Of a DNA stretch of 64,000 bases, positions 54,298 through 62,734 are shown piece by piece (position 1 is the stretch's first letter; the number at the start of each line of letters is the position of its first letter). Origin of the DNA: JBHGXV01 sp041920505 (lineage in GTDB: Bacteria > Bacillota > Bacilli > Brevibacillales > Brevibacillaceae); contig JBHGXV010000039.1 of the NCBI GenBank assembly GCA_041920505.1, positions 124,001 to 188,000 of the forward strand, given 5' to 3'. The notes below the pieces were generated by a model. That model searched no databases, was not told the origin of the DNA, and saw only the letters and a list, made by a program, of their open reading frames with translations. The position numbers were made by a program, and so were the translations under genes.

Positions 54298-54996
54298 TTA
54301 CCGTACGAGGATCGAACCGAGCCGGACAAACGTAGCCCCTTCTTCGATCGCGACCTCGAAATCTCCCGACATGCCCATCGACAACTCCGTAGCCGGGACA
54401 TGCGGTAGGTTCAACTCCTGCAACCGCGCTTGCCACTCGCGCAGACCCCGGAAGACGGGACGCGCCTTTTCCGGATCTTCGACAAGAGGCGCCATGGTCA
54501 TCAGTCCCACAATCCTTATATGTTTCATATTACTGGTTTCTTTGACAAAAGCCAAGACGTCAGCGGGATCAAGACCAAATTTTGTCTCTTCGCCGGATAC
54601 GTTGATTTGCAAAAAGCAGGAAATGACCTTGTCCATCGCCGCCGCCCGCTTCTCGATCTCTTCCGCCAGCGACAGCCGGTCGAGAGAATGAATGTAGGCG
54701 AACCTGCCGATGACGTCCTTCACCTTGTTGGTTTGCAGGTGGCCGATGAAGTGCCACGTCCCCTTGTCGCCGTAACGCTCGTATTTGGGCAAGGCCGACT
54801 GGATGCGGTTCTCGCCGATGTGCTCAACGCCGGCGGCGAGGATTTCCCCGATCGCCTCGGTGTCCACATACTTGGTGACGGCGACGATCTTCACCTCTTC
54901 CCGCTTTCGGCCGCTCCGCTCGCAGGCAGCCCGGATGCGTCGGTCAATCTCTTCCAGGCGCTCACGGATCAACTCGCGTGTGATCATATCTCTCAT
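54298..54996 (-). CDS. ylmE: YggS/PROSC-family PLP-binding protein
   Basis: A 232-residue PLP homeostasis protein with a TIM-barrel fold. The PLP lysine is in VKIVAVTKYVD (about 40), and the HFIGHLQTNK motif and GLMTMAPLVEDPE follow the family. It binds pyridoxal phosphate without known catalysis and buffers its level. It begins two bases after the ylmD stop. An internal ATG at 54987 is a possible alternative start. Confidence 0.94.
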   Translation of the reverse strand: MRDMITRELIRERLEEIDRRIRAACERSGRKREEVKIVAVTKYVDTEAIGEILAAGVEHIGENRIQSALPKYERYGDKGTWHFIGHLQTNKVKDVIGRFAYIHSLDRLSLAEEIEKRAAAMDKVISCFLQINVSGEETKFGLDPADVLAFVKETSNMKHIRIVGLMTMAPLVEDPEKARPVFRGLREWQARLQELNLPHVPATELSMGMSGDFEVAIEEGATFVRLGSILVR

Positions 54997-54997
54997 C

Positions 54998-55831
54998 TCA
55001 GGTTTCGTCTCCTTCCGCCTTCCAGCCGATAAACGAGGCCATCCGCCCGGTCTTCCCCGCTTCCTTGCGGTACGAGAAGAACAGGTCCGTGCGGCAACAC
55101 GTGCACCAGGCCGTGCGCGCGATCCGCCCGGACGGCACCCCGGCTTCTTCCAGAATCAACTGATTTAACAGCGGCAAATCCAACAGATACCGCCCATTCT
55201 CCTTAGCGACGACTGCCTGCTGCCAGTTGGCCGTCGACGAACGCACCCGGCTGATGACCGGTTCGTCCACTTCGTAGCAACAACCGCCGATAGAAGGCCC
55301 GATCGCCACGTACACCTGGTCAGGCTTGCTATTGTATGCGGCCGCGAACGCCCGGATCATTTCCACGGAAATCCGGCCGACCGTTCCTTTCCAGCCGGCA
55401 TGGGCGAGGCCAATCGCTTTCGCCTCTGGATCGAGGAAAAACAGCGGCACGCAATCGGCGTAAAACGAGGTCAACAACACCCCCGGCAGATTGGTGTGCA
55501 ACCCGTCCGTGGCCGCAATCGCCTCGGCGGCGTCCGTCCGACCGGCTCCCCGCCGCTCGTCCGTGACCTGGCAGACGGCGGTGCCGTGCACCTGTTCGGC
55601 GCACGTCCAGCCGGAAAACGGCATCCCCAGCCGCTGTGCCAGTCGCCTCCGGTTGACGATCACCGCCTGCGGATCGTCGCCCACGTGCAACCCCAGGTTG
55701 AGCGAGGCGTAAGGCGGTTGGCTGCAACCTCCCGTGCGCAGGCTAAACCCCGCCACCAGACCGGGATACCGCTCTTCCCATTCGTGCAGGCGCAGGGCAG
55801 GTGTCGTATCGGCATGAACAAACGGTTCCAT
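54998..55831 (-). CDS. ylmD: YfiH/LACC1-family purine nucleoside phosphorylase-like protein
   Basis: A 277-residue protein starting at ATG 55831 behind GGGAGAGG. Metal-site residues are visible: CAEQVHGTAV (His), TSFYADCVPLFF (Cys) and GLAHAGWKGTVGR (His). Relatives phosphorylyse or deaminate purine nucleosides. It has its own promoter just upstream and runs into ylmE. Confidence 0.92.
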   Translation of the reverse strand: MEPFVHADTTPALRLHEWEERYPGLVAGFSLRTGGCSQPPYASLNLGLHVGDDPQAVIVNRRRLAQRLGMPFSGWTCAEQVHGTAVCQVTDERRGAGRTDAAEAIAATDGLHTNLPGVLLTSFYADCVPLFFLDPEAKAIGLAHAGWKGTVGRISVEMIRAFAAAYNSKPDQVYVAIGPSIGGCCYEVDEPVISRVRSSTANWQQAVVAKENGRYLLDLPLLNQLILEEAGVPSGRIARTAWCTCCRTDLFFSYRKEAGKTGRMASFIGWKAEGDET

Positions 55832-55873
55832 GCGAGTCCTCTCCCTTCTTCCCAAAGGATGGGAGCTACTCTC

Positions 55874-55902
55874 ATCTTACCGGGTTTGCCCTTTACCCGC
55901 AA
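55874..55902 (-). promoter_or_regulatory. Candidate promoter of the ylmD-divIVA cluster
   Basis: TTGCGG (55902-55897), 17 bp, TAAGAT (55879-55874) on the minus strand, between the ylmC terminator and ylmD. Confidence 0.55.
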
Positions 55903-55937
55903 CAAGCCAAAGTCACGCCCTGCCGCAAGATATTATG

Positions 55938-55965
55938 AAAAAAGACACGCATCCCCGTGTCTTTT
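55938..55965 (-). terminator. ylmC terminator
   Basis: AAGACAC pairs with GTGTCTT around GGGGATGC, followed by TTTT on the minus strand, right after the ylmC stop. Confidence 0.85.
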
Positions 55966-55970
55966 CCCCT

Positions 55971-56249
55971 TCATCTGTATTCGTCGTCCGACTGTTTCAC
56001 GTCCAGGCGCGACGTTTCTTCCAGCCGCACCAGCACCACGTCTTTCCCGATCTTGACGATATTGCGCCAGGGAATCACAAAGTCATTCCCGGAGTGGAAA
56101 AACCCGAGAAACTTGCCGGGACCCGGCACGACAATCGCGTCGACCCGGCCGTGCCGCAGGTCAATCTCCAGGTCGGAGATTTGTCCGAGCCGTTTGCCGT
56201 CCAGAATATTGACCACTTCTTTGGTCTGAAAGTCGGAGATTTTCACCAC
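55971..56249 (-). CDS. ylmC: YlmC/YmxH-family PRC-barrel sporulation protein
   Basis: A 92-residue PRC-barrel protein (KISDFQTKEVVNILDGKRLGQISDLEID in part; VPWRNIVKIGKDVVLVRLEE). The start is GTG 56249 or the next GTG 56246, after AGGTGAGCG. YlmC/YmxH proteins accompany sigG in spore formers; the function is not established. Its own terminator follows. Confidence 0.9.
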   Translation of the reverse strand: MVKISDFQTKEVVNILDGKRLGQISDLEIDLRHGRVDAIVVPGPGKFLGFFHSGNDFVIPWRNIVKIGKDVVLVRLEETSRLDVKQSDDEYR

Positions 56250-56377
56250 TGTCGCTCACCTGCTTCCCTTTCCTCCCTTACTTCTATGTATATGTGGACG
56301 AAAGCGAATATGTCCCCGACAAGAAAAAACAGAGCGTTCCTGGGCGGAAGCTCCTCGGATTTGTCCATCCGTCCGGA

Positions 56378-57157
56378 TCACGACTGGACGTGTTTTTGCA
56401 TATTGGCGATGGCCGCTTTTTCCAGCCGCGAGACTTGCGCCTGGGAAATGCCGATTTCCTCGGCCACTTCCATCTGGGTCTTGCCTTCGTAAAACCGCAT
56501 CGACAAAATCAGCTTCTCCCGCTCGCCGAGACGCTGCATGCCTTCCCGCAGCGCGATTTCCTCCACCCACAGCACGTCCTTGTTCTTATCGTCGCTGATC
56601 TGGTCCATCACGTAGATCGGGTCGCCGCCGTCCTGATAGATCGGTTCGAACAGCGAGACAGGGTCCTGGATGGCGTCGAGGGCGAAGACCACATCCTCCT
56701 TGGGAACGTTCAACTCGTTAGAGATCTCGATAATGGTGGGTTCGCGCGAGTGCTTGTTGGTCAGGTTGTCCCGCACCTGCAACGCTTTGTAGGCGATATC
56801 GCGCAGCGAGCGGGAAACGCGGATCGGGTTGTTGTCGCGCAGATAGCGGCGGATTTCGCCGATGATCATCGGCACCGCATACGTGGAAAACTTGACGTTC
56901 TGCCCCAGATCGAAATTGTCAATCGCCTTCATCAAGCCGATACAGCCGACCTGAAACAGGTCATCGACGTACTCGCCCCGGTTGTTGAAACGCTGAATGA
57001 CGCTCAACACCAGCCGCAAGTTCCCGTTTACCAGCTTTTCTCGCGCGGAGTGTTCGCCGCTTTGCAACCGTTCGAACAGCTCTCTCATTTCTTTGTTGGT
57101 CAACACGGGAAGTTTCGAGGTGTCTACTCCACAGATCTCCACCTTGTTGCGCGTCAC
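56378..57157 (-). CDS. sigG: RNA polymerase sporulation factor sigma-G
   Basis: A 259-residue sigma factor of the late forespore. The start is GTG 57157 behind AAGGAGGGAA, giving the diagnostic N-terminus TRNKVEICGVDTSKLPVLTN. Regions 2 (DDLFQVGCIGLMKAIDNFD), 3 and 4 (KTQMEVAEEIGISQAQVSRLEKAAI) are intact. Frames opening further upstream run through the structured leader and are not conserved. Order spoIIGA, sigE, sigG is that of Bacillus. Confidence 0.97.
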   Translation of the reverse strand: MTRNKVEICGVDTSKLPVLTNKEMRELFERLQSGEHSAREKLVNGNLRLVLSVIQRFNNRGEYVDDLFQVGCIGLMKAIDNFDLGQNVKFSTYAVPMIIGEIRRYLRDNNPIRVSRSLRDIAYKALQVRDNLTNKHSREPTIIEISNELNVPKEDVVFALDAIQDPVSLFEPIYQDGGDPIYVMDQISDDKNKDVLWVEEIALREGMQRLGEREKLILSMRFYEGKTQMEVAEEIGISQAQVSRLEKAAIANMQKHVQS

Positions 57158-57210
57158 GTCATTCCCTCCTTGGAGAAAAGAAAAGTTCCTAACCCGGATG
57201 TCGAAAAGAA

Positions 57211-57262
57211 AAGCTTCCTTCCGAAGGGATCCGAAACGCGGAGCCTTCATCAGCGGAAGCTT
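57211..57262 (-). promoter_or_regulatory. Stem-loop in the sigG leader
   Basis: GGAAGCTT (57255-57262) and AAGCTTCC (57211-57218) can pair over a 36-nt loop in the roughly 200-nt leader. A leader hairpin that limits sigG translation has been described in Bacillus subtilis; this may be the equivalent. Confidence 0.45.
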
Positions 57263-57356
57263 CCCCCGAAGCGAATGCCAGTCGCCGCGCCAGGGCCGGC
57301 GGCGGACGCTATGTCGGCGAGAAAGCGGGTGTGCCTCTTTTGGCAACGGTTAGGAA

Positions 57357-57385
57357 CAGTATCTCCTCGGGATGGGAATTTATGC
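57357..57385 (-). promoter_or_regulatory. Candidate forespore (sigma-F/G) promoter of sigG
   Basis: GCATA (57385-57381), 17 bp, GATACTG (57363-57357) on the minus strand resembles the sigma-F/sigma-G pattern (GHATR, CATWMTA) with one mismatch in each part. It begins right after the sigE stop. Confidence 0.5.
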
Positions 57386-57386
57386 G

Positions 57387-58109
57387 TCAAACCATCTTGT
57401 TGAATTCTTTTCGGAGTCGTTTAATGATTCGTTTTTCCAGACGGGAAATGTAAGACTGCGAGATGCCGAGCAGGTCGGCGACGTCTTTTTGCGTCTTCTC
57501 CTCCTCTCCGGCCAGACCGAAACGCAGCTCCATGATCGTCCGCTCCCGCTCCGTCAGCTTATCCAGGGCTTTTTGCAGCAATTTGCGGTCCACCTGGTTC
57601 TCGATGTTCTTGTAGATCGTGTCGTTGTCCGTTCCCAGCACGTCGGACAGCAACAGTTCGTTGCCGTCCCAGTCGATGTTGAGCGGTTCGTCGAACGACA
57701 CCTCGGAACGCAGCTTGTTGTTGCGCCTGAGGTACATGAGGATTTCATTTTCGATGCAGCGGGACGCATAGGTGGCCAGCTTGATGTTTTTCTCCGGATC
57801 AAACGTGTTGACCGCCTTGATCAGACCGATCGTGCCGATGCTGACGAGATCCTCGATGTTGATCCCGGTGTTTTCGAACTTGCGGGCGATGTAAACCACA
57901 AGCCTGAGGTTGCGCTCGATCAACATGCTGCGAACCGCTGAATCTCCGGACGGGAGGCGAGCGAGCAGGATCTCTTCTTCTTCGCGCGAGAGCGGCGGCG
58001 GCAGTGCTTCGCTGCCACCGATGTAATAGATTTCTTCAGCGCGCGCTCCGATGAACAACAGCAACCGATACCAGAGCAACTGGAGGTAAAGGCGAATTTT
58101 GACGTACAT
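57387..58109 (-). CDS. sigE: RNA polymerase sporulation factor pro-sigma-E
   Basis: A 240-residue mother-cell sigma factor made as an inactive precursor. The start is ATG 58109 behind GGAGGG; the N-terminal pro-sequence YVKIRLYLQLLWYRLLLFIG is hydrophobic and membrane-associated, followed by the probable cleavage region near YYIGGSEALPPPLS (about 27-40). Regions 2 (EDLVSIGTIGLIKAVNTFD) and 4 (KTQKDVADLLGISQSYISRLEKRI) are intact. SpoIIGA, whose stop overlaps the sigE leader, is its protease. Length matches the Bacillus protein. Confidence 0.97.
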   Translation of the reverse strand: MYVKIRLYLQLLWYRLLLFIGARAEEIYYIGGSEALPPPLSREEEEILLARLPSGDSAVRSMLIERNLRLVVYIARKFENTGINIEDLVSIGTIGLIKAVNTFDPEKNIKLATYASRCIENEILMYLRRNNKLRSEVSFDEPLNIDWDGNELLLSDVLGTDNDTIYKNIENQVDRKLLQKALDKLTERERTIMELRFGLAGEEEKTQKDVADLLGISQSYISRLEKRIIKRLRKEFNKMV

Positions 58110-58110
58110 G

Positions 58111-59070
58111 CTAGCCCTCCTGTTCGAGAGATTTCGCTTCGTTTTCCGCCCCCTGCAGCAATGCCGGGTGCACAATCGCCTGATAGGTTCCGTCCGCCGC
58201 CAGGGGAATCGGATTCAGCCCGATCAGCACCCGTCGGCATTCGTGTCTGACGCCGTTTTGCAGCAGCACGACCAGATCCGGTTTGAACGCCACCAGAACG
58301 TCCATGCCGCGCGAGACGCTGCGGTAGGGGACGATCCGCAACCTGTCTTGCCAGTCAGCGGGGAGCGATTCCAGCAAGCGGTCCAGCCGGTCCCATCGCG
58401 CGTCGCTGTCGGCCGGCTCGGCCATGAGGGCGGGCGGCAGCAGGTGGGCGAACAGCCTGCTTTCCATCACCATCACCGGGATGCGGGTGAGCGGTTCGTG
58501 CAATTGGTTGCCGGTGTCAACCAACCCGCGGCAGAGCACGCTCTCGCCGGCCACCTTGACGATCACCTCGGCGAGAAACGCCTCGATCCGGCGCGGCTCC
58601 TGGATGGCGTGATAACTGCGCCGGCTCAGCGCGTACACGAGCACGAACCCGGTAAACAGGACGATGAACGTCGGCTTGGTGCCCACGCCGAATCCGTCGT
58701 TGTGCGTGACGAGGATTCCGCCGACAATCTCGTTTTGCGGAGAGAGAAAATACTGAAGCCCCAACACTCCCCCGCCAAACACAAACGCCACGAAGTAAAA
58801 GACGCACAGGTGTTGAATCAGCACGTGCAGGCGGCGAAAGCCGAACGCGATGAGCAGCATGGCGACGGAGAAGGCCAGCTTCACACACCACTGGTACAAC
58901 CCCGCAAACGACGGCAGGAAGAAGAAGGCGATATAGGTGGACCCGAATGCTGCGGCGGCCAAAAGCCTCCACCACACGATCCGCTCCTTGCGGAAAAAGG
59001 CGGTGAACCACAACAACAAGGTATCAATCAGCACATTGAGGAGTAGAATGATATCGAGATACACCACCAT
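58111..59070 (-). CDS. spoIIGA: Sigma-E processing peptidase SpoIIGA
   Basis: A 319-residue membrane aspartic protease. Five membrane helices (about 1-155) precede a cytoplasmic protease domain with the catalytic motif CRGLVDTGNQLHEP (D185 region) and a C-terminal ADGTYQAIVHPALL. After engulfment signalling from the forespore (SpoIIR) it cleaves pro-sigma-E. The promoter upstream has 0A-box-like elements. sigE begins two bases before its stop region, so the pair is one operon. Confidence 0.95.
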   Translation of the reverse strand: MVVYLDIILLLNVLIDTLLLWFTAFFRKERIVWWRLLAAAAFGSTYIAFFFLPSFAGLYQWCVKLAFSVAMLLIAFGFRRLHVLIQHLCVFYFVAFVFGGGVLGLQYFLSPQNEIVGGILVTHNDGFGVGTKPTFIVLFTGFVLVYALSRRSYHAIQEPRRIEAFLAEVIVKVAGESVLCRGLVDTGNQLHEPLTRIPVMVMESRLFAHLLPPALMAEPADSDARWDRLDRLLESLPADWQDRLRIVPYRSVSRGMDVLVAFKPDLVVLLQNGVRHECRRVLIGLNPIPLAADGTYQAIVHPALLQGAENEAKSLEQEG

Positions 59071-59099
59071 ACCGTTCTCACCCCCCGCTTGGCAAAGAC

Positions 59100-59226
59100 A
59101 GTATATCTTAATGTCTATTCAAAGTCTGTCGCATCTTGACAGTCTTTTCTGCTTTTTTGCGACAGAAATAAGCGAAGCCCGCCGCCGTCCGAAACGGACA
59201 GCAGCGGGCTGTTTGTCTTTGTCGCA
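59100..59226 (-). promoter_or_regulatory. spoIIG promoter region with 0A-box-like elements
   Basis: TATACT (59105-59100, minus) is the -10. A near 0A box TGTCGCA (consensus TGTCGAA) occurs at 59127-59133 on the plus strand, overlapping the -35 zone at the long spacing typical of spoIIG. Two more copies lie at 59158-59164 (minus) and 59220-59226 (plus). The operon is Spo0A-activated in Bacillus. Confidence 0.6.
59176..59220. terminator. Terminator between azoreductase gene and spoIIG
   Basis: AGCCCGCCGC...GTCCG pairs with CGGAC...GCAGCGGGCT. The plus side has GTTTGTCTTT, the minus side a weaker TTCGCTTATTT. It most likely ends the azoreductase transcript. Confidence 0.65.
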
Positions 59227-59274
59227 TCAGCAGGATGGACGATCAGGCCGGGTGACGATTGTTTGGTGCTGTGC

Positions 59275-59901
59275 TTAGAAACGAGCCGCTTCTTCGCTGG
59301 CTTGCTTGACGCCAGTCTGCACGATCTCCTCGGCGCGATCCGGGAATTGGTTGTGCCCTTCGACGATGACGGTGGTAAAGTCTTTCACCCCGATGAAGGA
59401 GAGTACGCTCTTCACATAGCTGAGCGCGTGTTCCACTGCGGCGGCAGGCCCCTCGGAGTACACGCCCCCTCTGGCGTGGAGCAGCGCCACTTTTTTCCCG
59501 CCCAACAGGCCGATCGGCCCTTCCTGGGTATACTTGAAGGTTTTGCCCGCCTGACACATGTAGTCCAGATAGGTGTGCAACGGCGCCGGAACCGTGAAGT
59601 TCCACATCGGGAACGCGAACACAACCTTGTCGGCGGCCACAAACTGGTCCAGATACCGGTTGACCAGATCAGTCGCCTGTTTCTCTTCAGCGGTCAACTC
59701 CAGTCCATTTCCCAGTTTATACATGCCGCTGATCATGTTCAGATTGTACACCGGCAGGTTTTCGACAAACAGGTCAAGCTCGGTCACGGTGTCGCCGGGG
59801 TGGGTTTCCTTGTAGCTATTGAGAAACGCCTCGTACAGTTTCACGCTCACCGCTTGTTCAATCGGACGGGGATTTGCTTTGACAAACAGGATATTTGCCA
59901 T
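59275..59901 (-). CDS. azoR: FMN-dependent NADH:quinone reductase / azoreductase
   Basis: A 208-residue flavodoxin-fold enzyme. It begins MANILFVKANPRPIEQAVSVKLYEAF, where the NPRP loop binds FMN phosphate, and holds the FPMWNFTVPAPLHTYLDYM substrate/FMN motif (about 95-113) and LLHARGGVYSEGP (about 138). Such enzymes reduce quinones and azo compounds by two electrons and protect against thiol-reactive quinones. A YodB/HxlR-like inverted repeat overlaps its promoter. It is an insertion relative to the usual ftsZ-spoIIGA neighbourhood. Confidence 0.92.
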   Translation of the reverse strand: MANILFVKANPRPIEQAVSVKLYEAFLNSYKETHPGDTVTELDLFVENLPVYNLNMISGMYKLGNGLELTAEEKQATDLVNRYLDQFVAADKVVFAFPMWNFTVPAPLHTYLDYMCQAGKTFKYTQEGPIGLLGGKKVALLHARGGVYSEGPAAAVEHALSYVKSVLSFIGVKDFTTVIVEGHNQFPDRAEEIVQTGVKQASEEAARF

Positions 59902-59930
59902 ACTAACACTCCTTGTTTTTCAGAATCAAC

Positions 59931-59974
59931 TTGTATACAGTAAGTAAATTACCAAAGATAATTAAAGCTGTCAA
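59931..59974 (-). promoter_or_regulatory. azoR promoter with candidate HxlR-type operator
   Basis: TTGACA (59974-59969), 17 bp, TAATTT (59951-59946) on the minus strand. GTAA-N5-TTAC (59940-59952) overlaps the -10 and continues into TGTATACA. Quinone-sensing YodB/CatR sites in Bacillus have similar TTAC/GTAA arms. Confidence 0.55.
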
Positions 59975-59998
59975 CCCCATCAGCGCGCTTGGGCACAC

Positions 59999-60036
59999 AA
60001 AAAAACCTTGTCCCCACTTAGCGTAGGCACAAGGTT
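59999..60036 (-). terminator. ftsZ terminator
   Basis: AACCTTGT pairs with ACAAGGTT on the minus strand, followed by TTTTTTTG, 17 bp after the ftsZ stop. Confidence 0.9.
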
Positions 60037-60053
60037 CGATTCGTATACCCCGT

Positions 60054-61199
60054 TTATTTTTTGTTGCGCCGACGGTTGCGCAGAAACGCCGGAATGTCCA
60101 GATTGTCCAGGTTGCTCATGGAGAAGAGCGTTTTTTCCGCTTCTTCTTCCCGGGCGCGAGCGCCGTTTGTCCCGGCGTTGGCCGAAGCCTGCGGACGGAC
60201 GCCGCTGACCGCTTGCGGACGGCGAACGGCGGAGCTGTTTTGCTGGTTCTCTTCGAAGCCGGTGGCAATCACGGTGACGATGATTTCGTTTTTCAAATCC
60301 TCGTTGATCACCGCGCCGAAAATCATGTTCACGTCCGGGTCAGCCGCAGACGAGACGATGTCGGCCGCTTCGTTGACTTCATACAGGCTGAGGTTGGTGC
60401 CGCCGGTGATGTTCATCAGGACACCGCGCGCCCCGTCGATCGAGGTCTCCAACAGCGGGCTGGAGATGGCCCGGCGAGCCGCTTCCGCCGCGCGGTTTTC
60501 GCCGCTGCCGACGCCAATCCCCATCAGGGCGGAGCCGCGTTCGGTCATGATCGTTTTCACGTCGGCGAAGTCCAGGTTGATCAAACCGGGCACCGCGATC
60601 AGGTCGGAAATGCCCTGAACCCCCTGGCGCAACACGTTGTCCGCTTCACGGAAGGCTTCCAGCATCGGGGTGTTTTTGTCAACGATCTCCAACAGACGGT
60701 CGTTGGGAATGACGATCAGCGTATCCACTTTTTCCTTCAGCGCGGCAATGCCGGCTTCCGCTTGCATGGAACGCTTGCGCCCTTCGAAGGAAAACGGACG
60801 GGTGACCACGCCGACGGTCAACGCGCCCAGCTCCTTGGCGATCTCGGCGATGACCGGAGCCGCACCAGTCCCGGTTCCTCCGCCCATGCCGGCGGTCACA
60901 AACACCATGTCAGCGCCGCGCAGCGCGTTTTCGATCATCTCGCGGCTCTCTTCCGCCGCTTTTTTGCCCACCTCGGGATTGGCTCCCGCGCCCAGTCCGC
61001 GGGTCAGCTTTTCCCCGATTTGCAGTTTGCATTCGGCACTGGACAGGTGCAGCGCCTGGGCGTCCGTGTTGACGGTGATAAACTCCACCCCTTTGACGCC
61101 ACCGGCGATCATCCGGTTGACCGCGTTACTGCCGCCGCCGCCGCAACCGATGACTTTAATTCGGGCAAATTGCTCCATGTCTAAGTCGAATTCCAACAT
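60054..61199 (-). CDS. ftsZ: Cell division protein FtsZ
   Basis: A 381-residue tubulin homologue that forms the Z ring. The GTP motif GGGTGTGAAPVIAEIAK (about 105) and the N-terminal GCGGGGSNAVNRMI are intact, as is the T7 loop NLDFADVKTIM. A variable linker (about 315-360) ends in the C-terminal peptide NLDNLDIPAFLRNRRRNKK, which binds FtsA and SepF. ATG 61199 lies behind GAGGAGGAAC. The 138-bp gap to ftsA shows no clear promoter. Confidence 0.98.
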   Translation of the reverse strand: MLEFDLDMEQFARIKVIGCGGGGSNAVNRMIAGGVKGVEFITVNTDAQALHLSSAECKLQIGEKLTRGLGAGANPEVGKKAAEESREMIENALRGADMVFVTAGMGGGTGTGAAPVIAEIAKELGALTVGVVTRPFSFEGRKRSMQAEAGIAALKEKVDTLIVIPNDRLLEIVDKNTPMLEAFREADNVLRQGVQGISDLIAVPGLINLDFADVKTIMTERGSALMGIGVGSGENRAAEAARRAISSPLLETSIDGARGVLMNITGGTNLSLYEVNEAADIVSSAADPDVNMIFGAVINEDLKNEIIVTVIATGFEENQQNSSAVRRPQAVSGVRPQASANAGTNGARAREEEAEKTLFSMSNLDNLDIPAFLRNRRRNKK

Positions 61200-61337
61200 C
61201 TTGCGTGTTCCTCCTCATTAGTTCATCCGAAAAGCTTCACGGGCCGTCCAAAGCGGTGTTCTCCTGGCGCGGAAGCTTTTCCCCGGCGTTGGTCGCCACG
61301 CTGAGGGATACGGTGAAACAACACCAACAACAATAAG

Positions 61338-62597
61338 TCAGATAAATTCACTGAACCAGTTTTTTACTTTTTCCAGCAATGTGCCGGATTCCCGCTGTTT
61401 GGAAGCGGCTGGTTTGCCAACTGACCGGGCGGCGCCCACAGCGGTTCGCTCACCCTTTTGTTCCATCAGCGACGCCGCGTATTGAATCAACCCGACACCT
61501 GTGGTGTAAGCGGGGTCGCGTACACCTATGTAATCCGGAATGGCGATGCGCACGGGAGCGTTCAGTTCCTCTTTCGCCAACTCCAGCATGCCTGGCATCG
61601 ACACGGTTCCGCCAGTCAATACATAGCCTCCGGCAATCTCGTCGTGGTATCCGAGCCGGTGCACCTCGTCCTCGATCAGATTGAAAATCTCTGCTGCTCG
61701 CGGTTCGATGATGTTGGCCAGATCCACCTGCGTAAACTGTTTCTCCACTTCGCTGCCGATCCGGCTTACCTTGAACTTTTCCTCTTCCGACGCCTCGTCG
61801 ATCAGGGCGCAACCGTGCTTTACCTTGATCCGTTCGGCCACGTCGGTATGGGTCCTAAGTCCCAGCGCGATGTCGTTGGTGATGTGGTCGCCGCCGATTC
61901 CGATCACCGACGTGGCCGCCAGTTGTCCCTGTTCGAACACGGCGATCGTGGTGGATCCGGCACCGATGTCGACGAGCACGACGCCCAGGTTCTTGTCGTC
62001 CTTGCTCAGCGCCACGCGGCTGGCCGCCAGCGGCTGCAGGAATATCCCGGCAACGTGCAGATTTGCCCGGTCGACGCAACGAGCGATGTTGTGAATCACG
62101 GTCTTTGACCCGGTCACGATCGTGCCTTCCATCTCCAGACGGACGCCGATCATGCCGCGCGGATCCTTAATCCCGCCCACTCCGTCGACAATAAATTCCT
62201 TTGGCACCACTTCAATGATCTCGCGGTCAGGCGGAAAGGCTACCACTTTGGCCGCCTGGATCACGCGGTTGATGTCTTCTTCCCTAATTTCCCGATCTTC
62301 ACTGGATACGGCAACAACACCTTGGGTGTCGAACAATTCGATGTGATTCCCGGTAATTCCGACATACACTTCTTCGATGGACACGCCCACCATGCGCTCG
62401 GCATGGTCGACGGCTTCCCGGATGGCATGCACGGTTTGGTCTATATCGACGATCGCTCCTTTTTTGATGCCTTCGGAGCGAGCTTGTCCCACGCCGATGA
62501 TGTTAATCGTCCCGTTGTTAATCTCCCCAATGATGACGCGCACTTTTGATGTTCCGATGTCTAGACTGACAATAAGCTCATTGTAGCTGCTTACCAA
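61338..62597 (-). CDS. ftsA: Cell division protein FtsA
   Basis: A 419-residue actin-like protein that anchors FtsZ to the membrane. ATPase motifs are visible: SLDIGTSKVRVIIGE (phosphate 1), VLVDIGAGSTTIAVFEQG (phosphate 2) and YVLTGGTVSMPGM (adenosine). The C-terminal amphipathic helix LLEKVKNWFSEFI is the membrane anchor. The start is TTG 62597 ten bases after AAGGAGG; no better codon exists in frame. The 137-bp upstream gap is AT-rich and probably holds the ftsAZ promoter, which I could not define. Confidence 0.97.
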   Translation of the reverse strand: MVSSYNELIVSLDIGTSKVRVIIGEINNGTINIIGVGQARSEGIKKGAIVDIDQTVHAIREAVDHAERMVGVSIEEVYVGITGNHIELFDTQGVVAVSSEDREIREEDINRVIQAAKVVAFPPDREIIEVVPKEFIVDGVGGIKDPRGMIGVRLEMEGTIVTGSKTVIHNIARCVDRANLHVAGIFLQPLAASRVALSKDDKNLGVVLVDIGAGSTTIAVFEQGQLAATSVIGIGGDHITNDIALGLRTHTDVAERIKVKHGCALIDEASEEEKFKVSRIGSEVEKQFTQVDLANIIEPRAAEIFNLIEDEVHRLGYHDEIAGGYVLTGGTVSMPGMLELAKEELNAPVRIAIPDYIGVRDPAYTTGVGLIQYAASLMEQKGERTAVGAARSVGKPAASKQRESGTLLEKVKNWFSEFI

Positions 62598-62734
62598 ACC
62601 AGTGACACCTCCTTACTTGCGGCAATACTACAGCGATAACGCCTGCATACTCTATTCCACACCGGATAACCATTCCCTTTTTTTTGGATGTGAAAATTTG
62701 AAAAAAAAGTACCAAATACCTAAACGATTTGGTC

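Noticed and set aside
57158..57346. 63-residue N-terminal extension of sigma-G
   Set aside because: The sigma-G N-terminus TRNKVEICGVDTSKLPVL is normally the start, and GTG 57157 has AAGGAGGG upstream.
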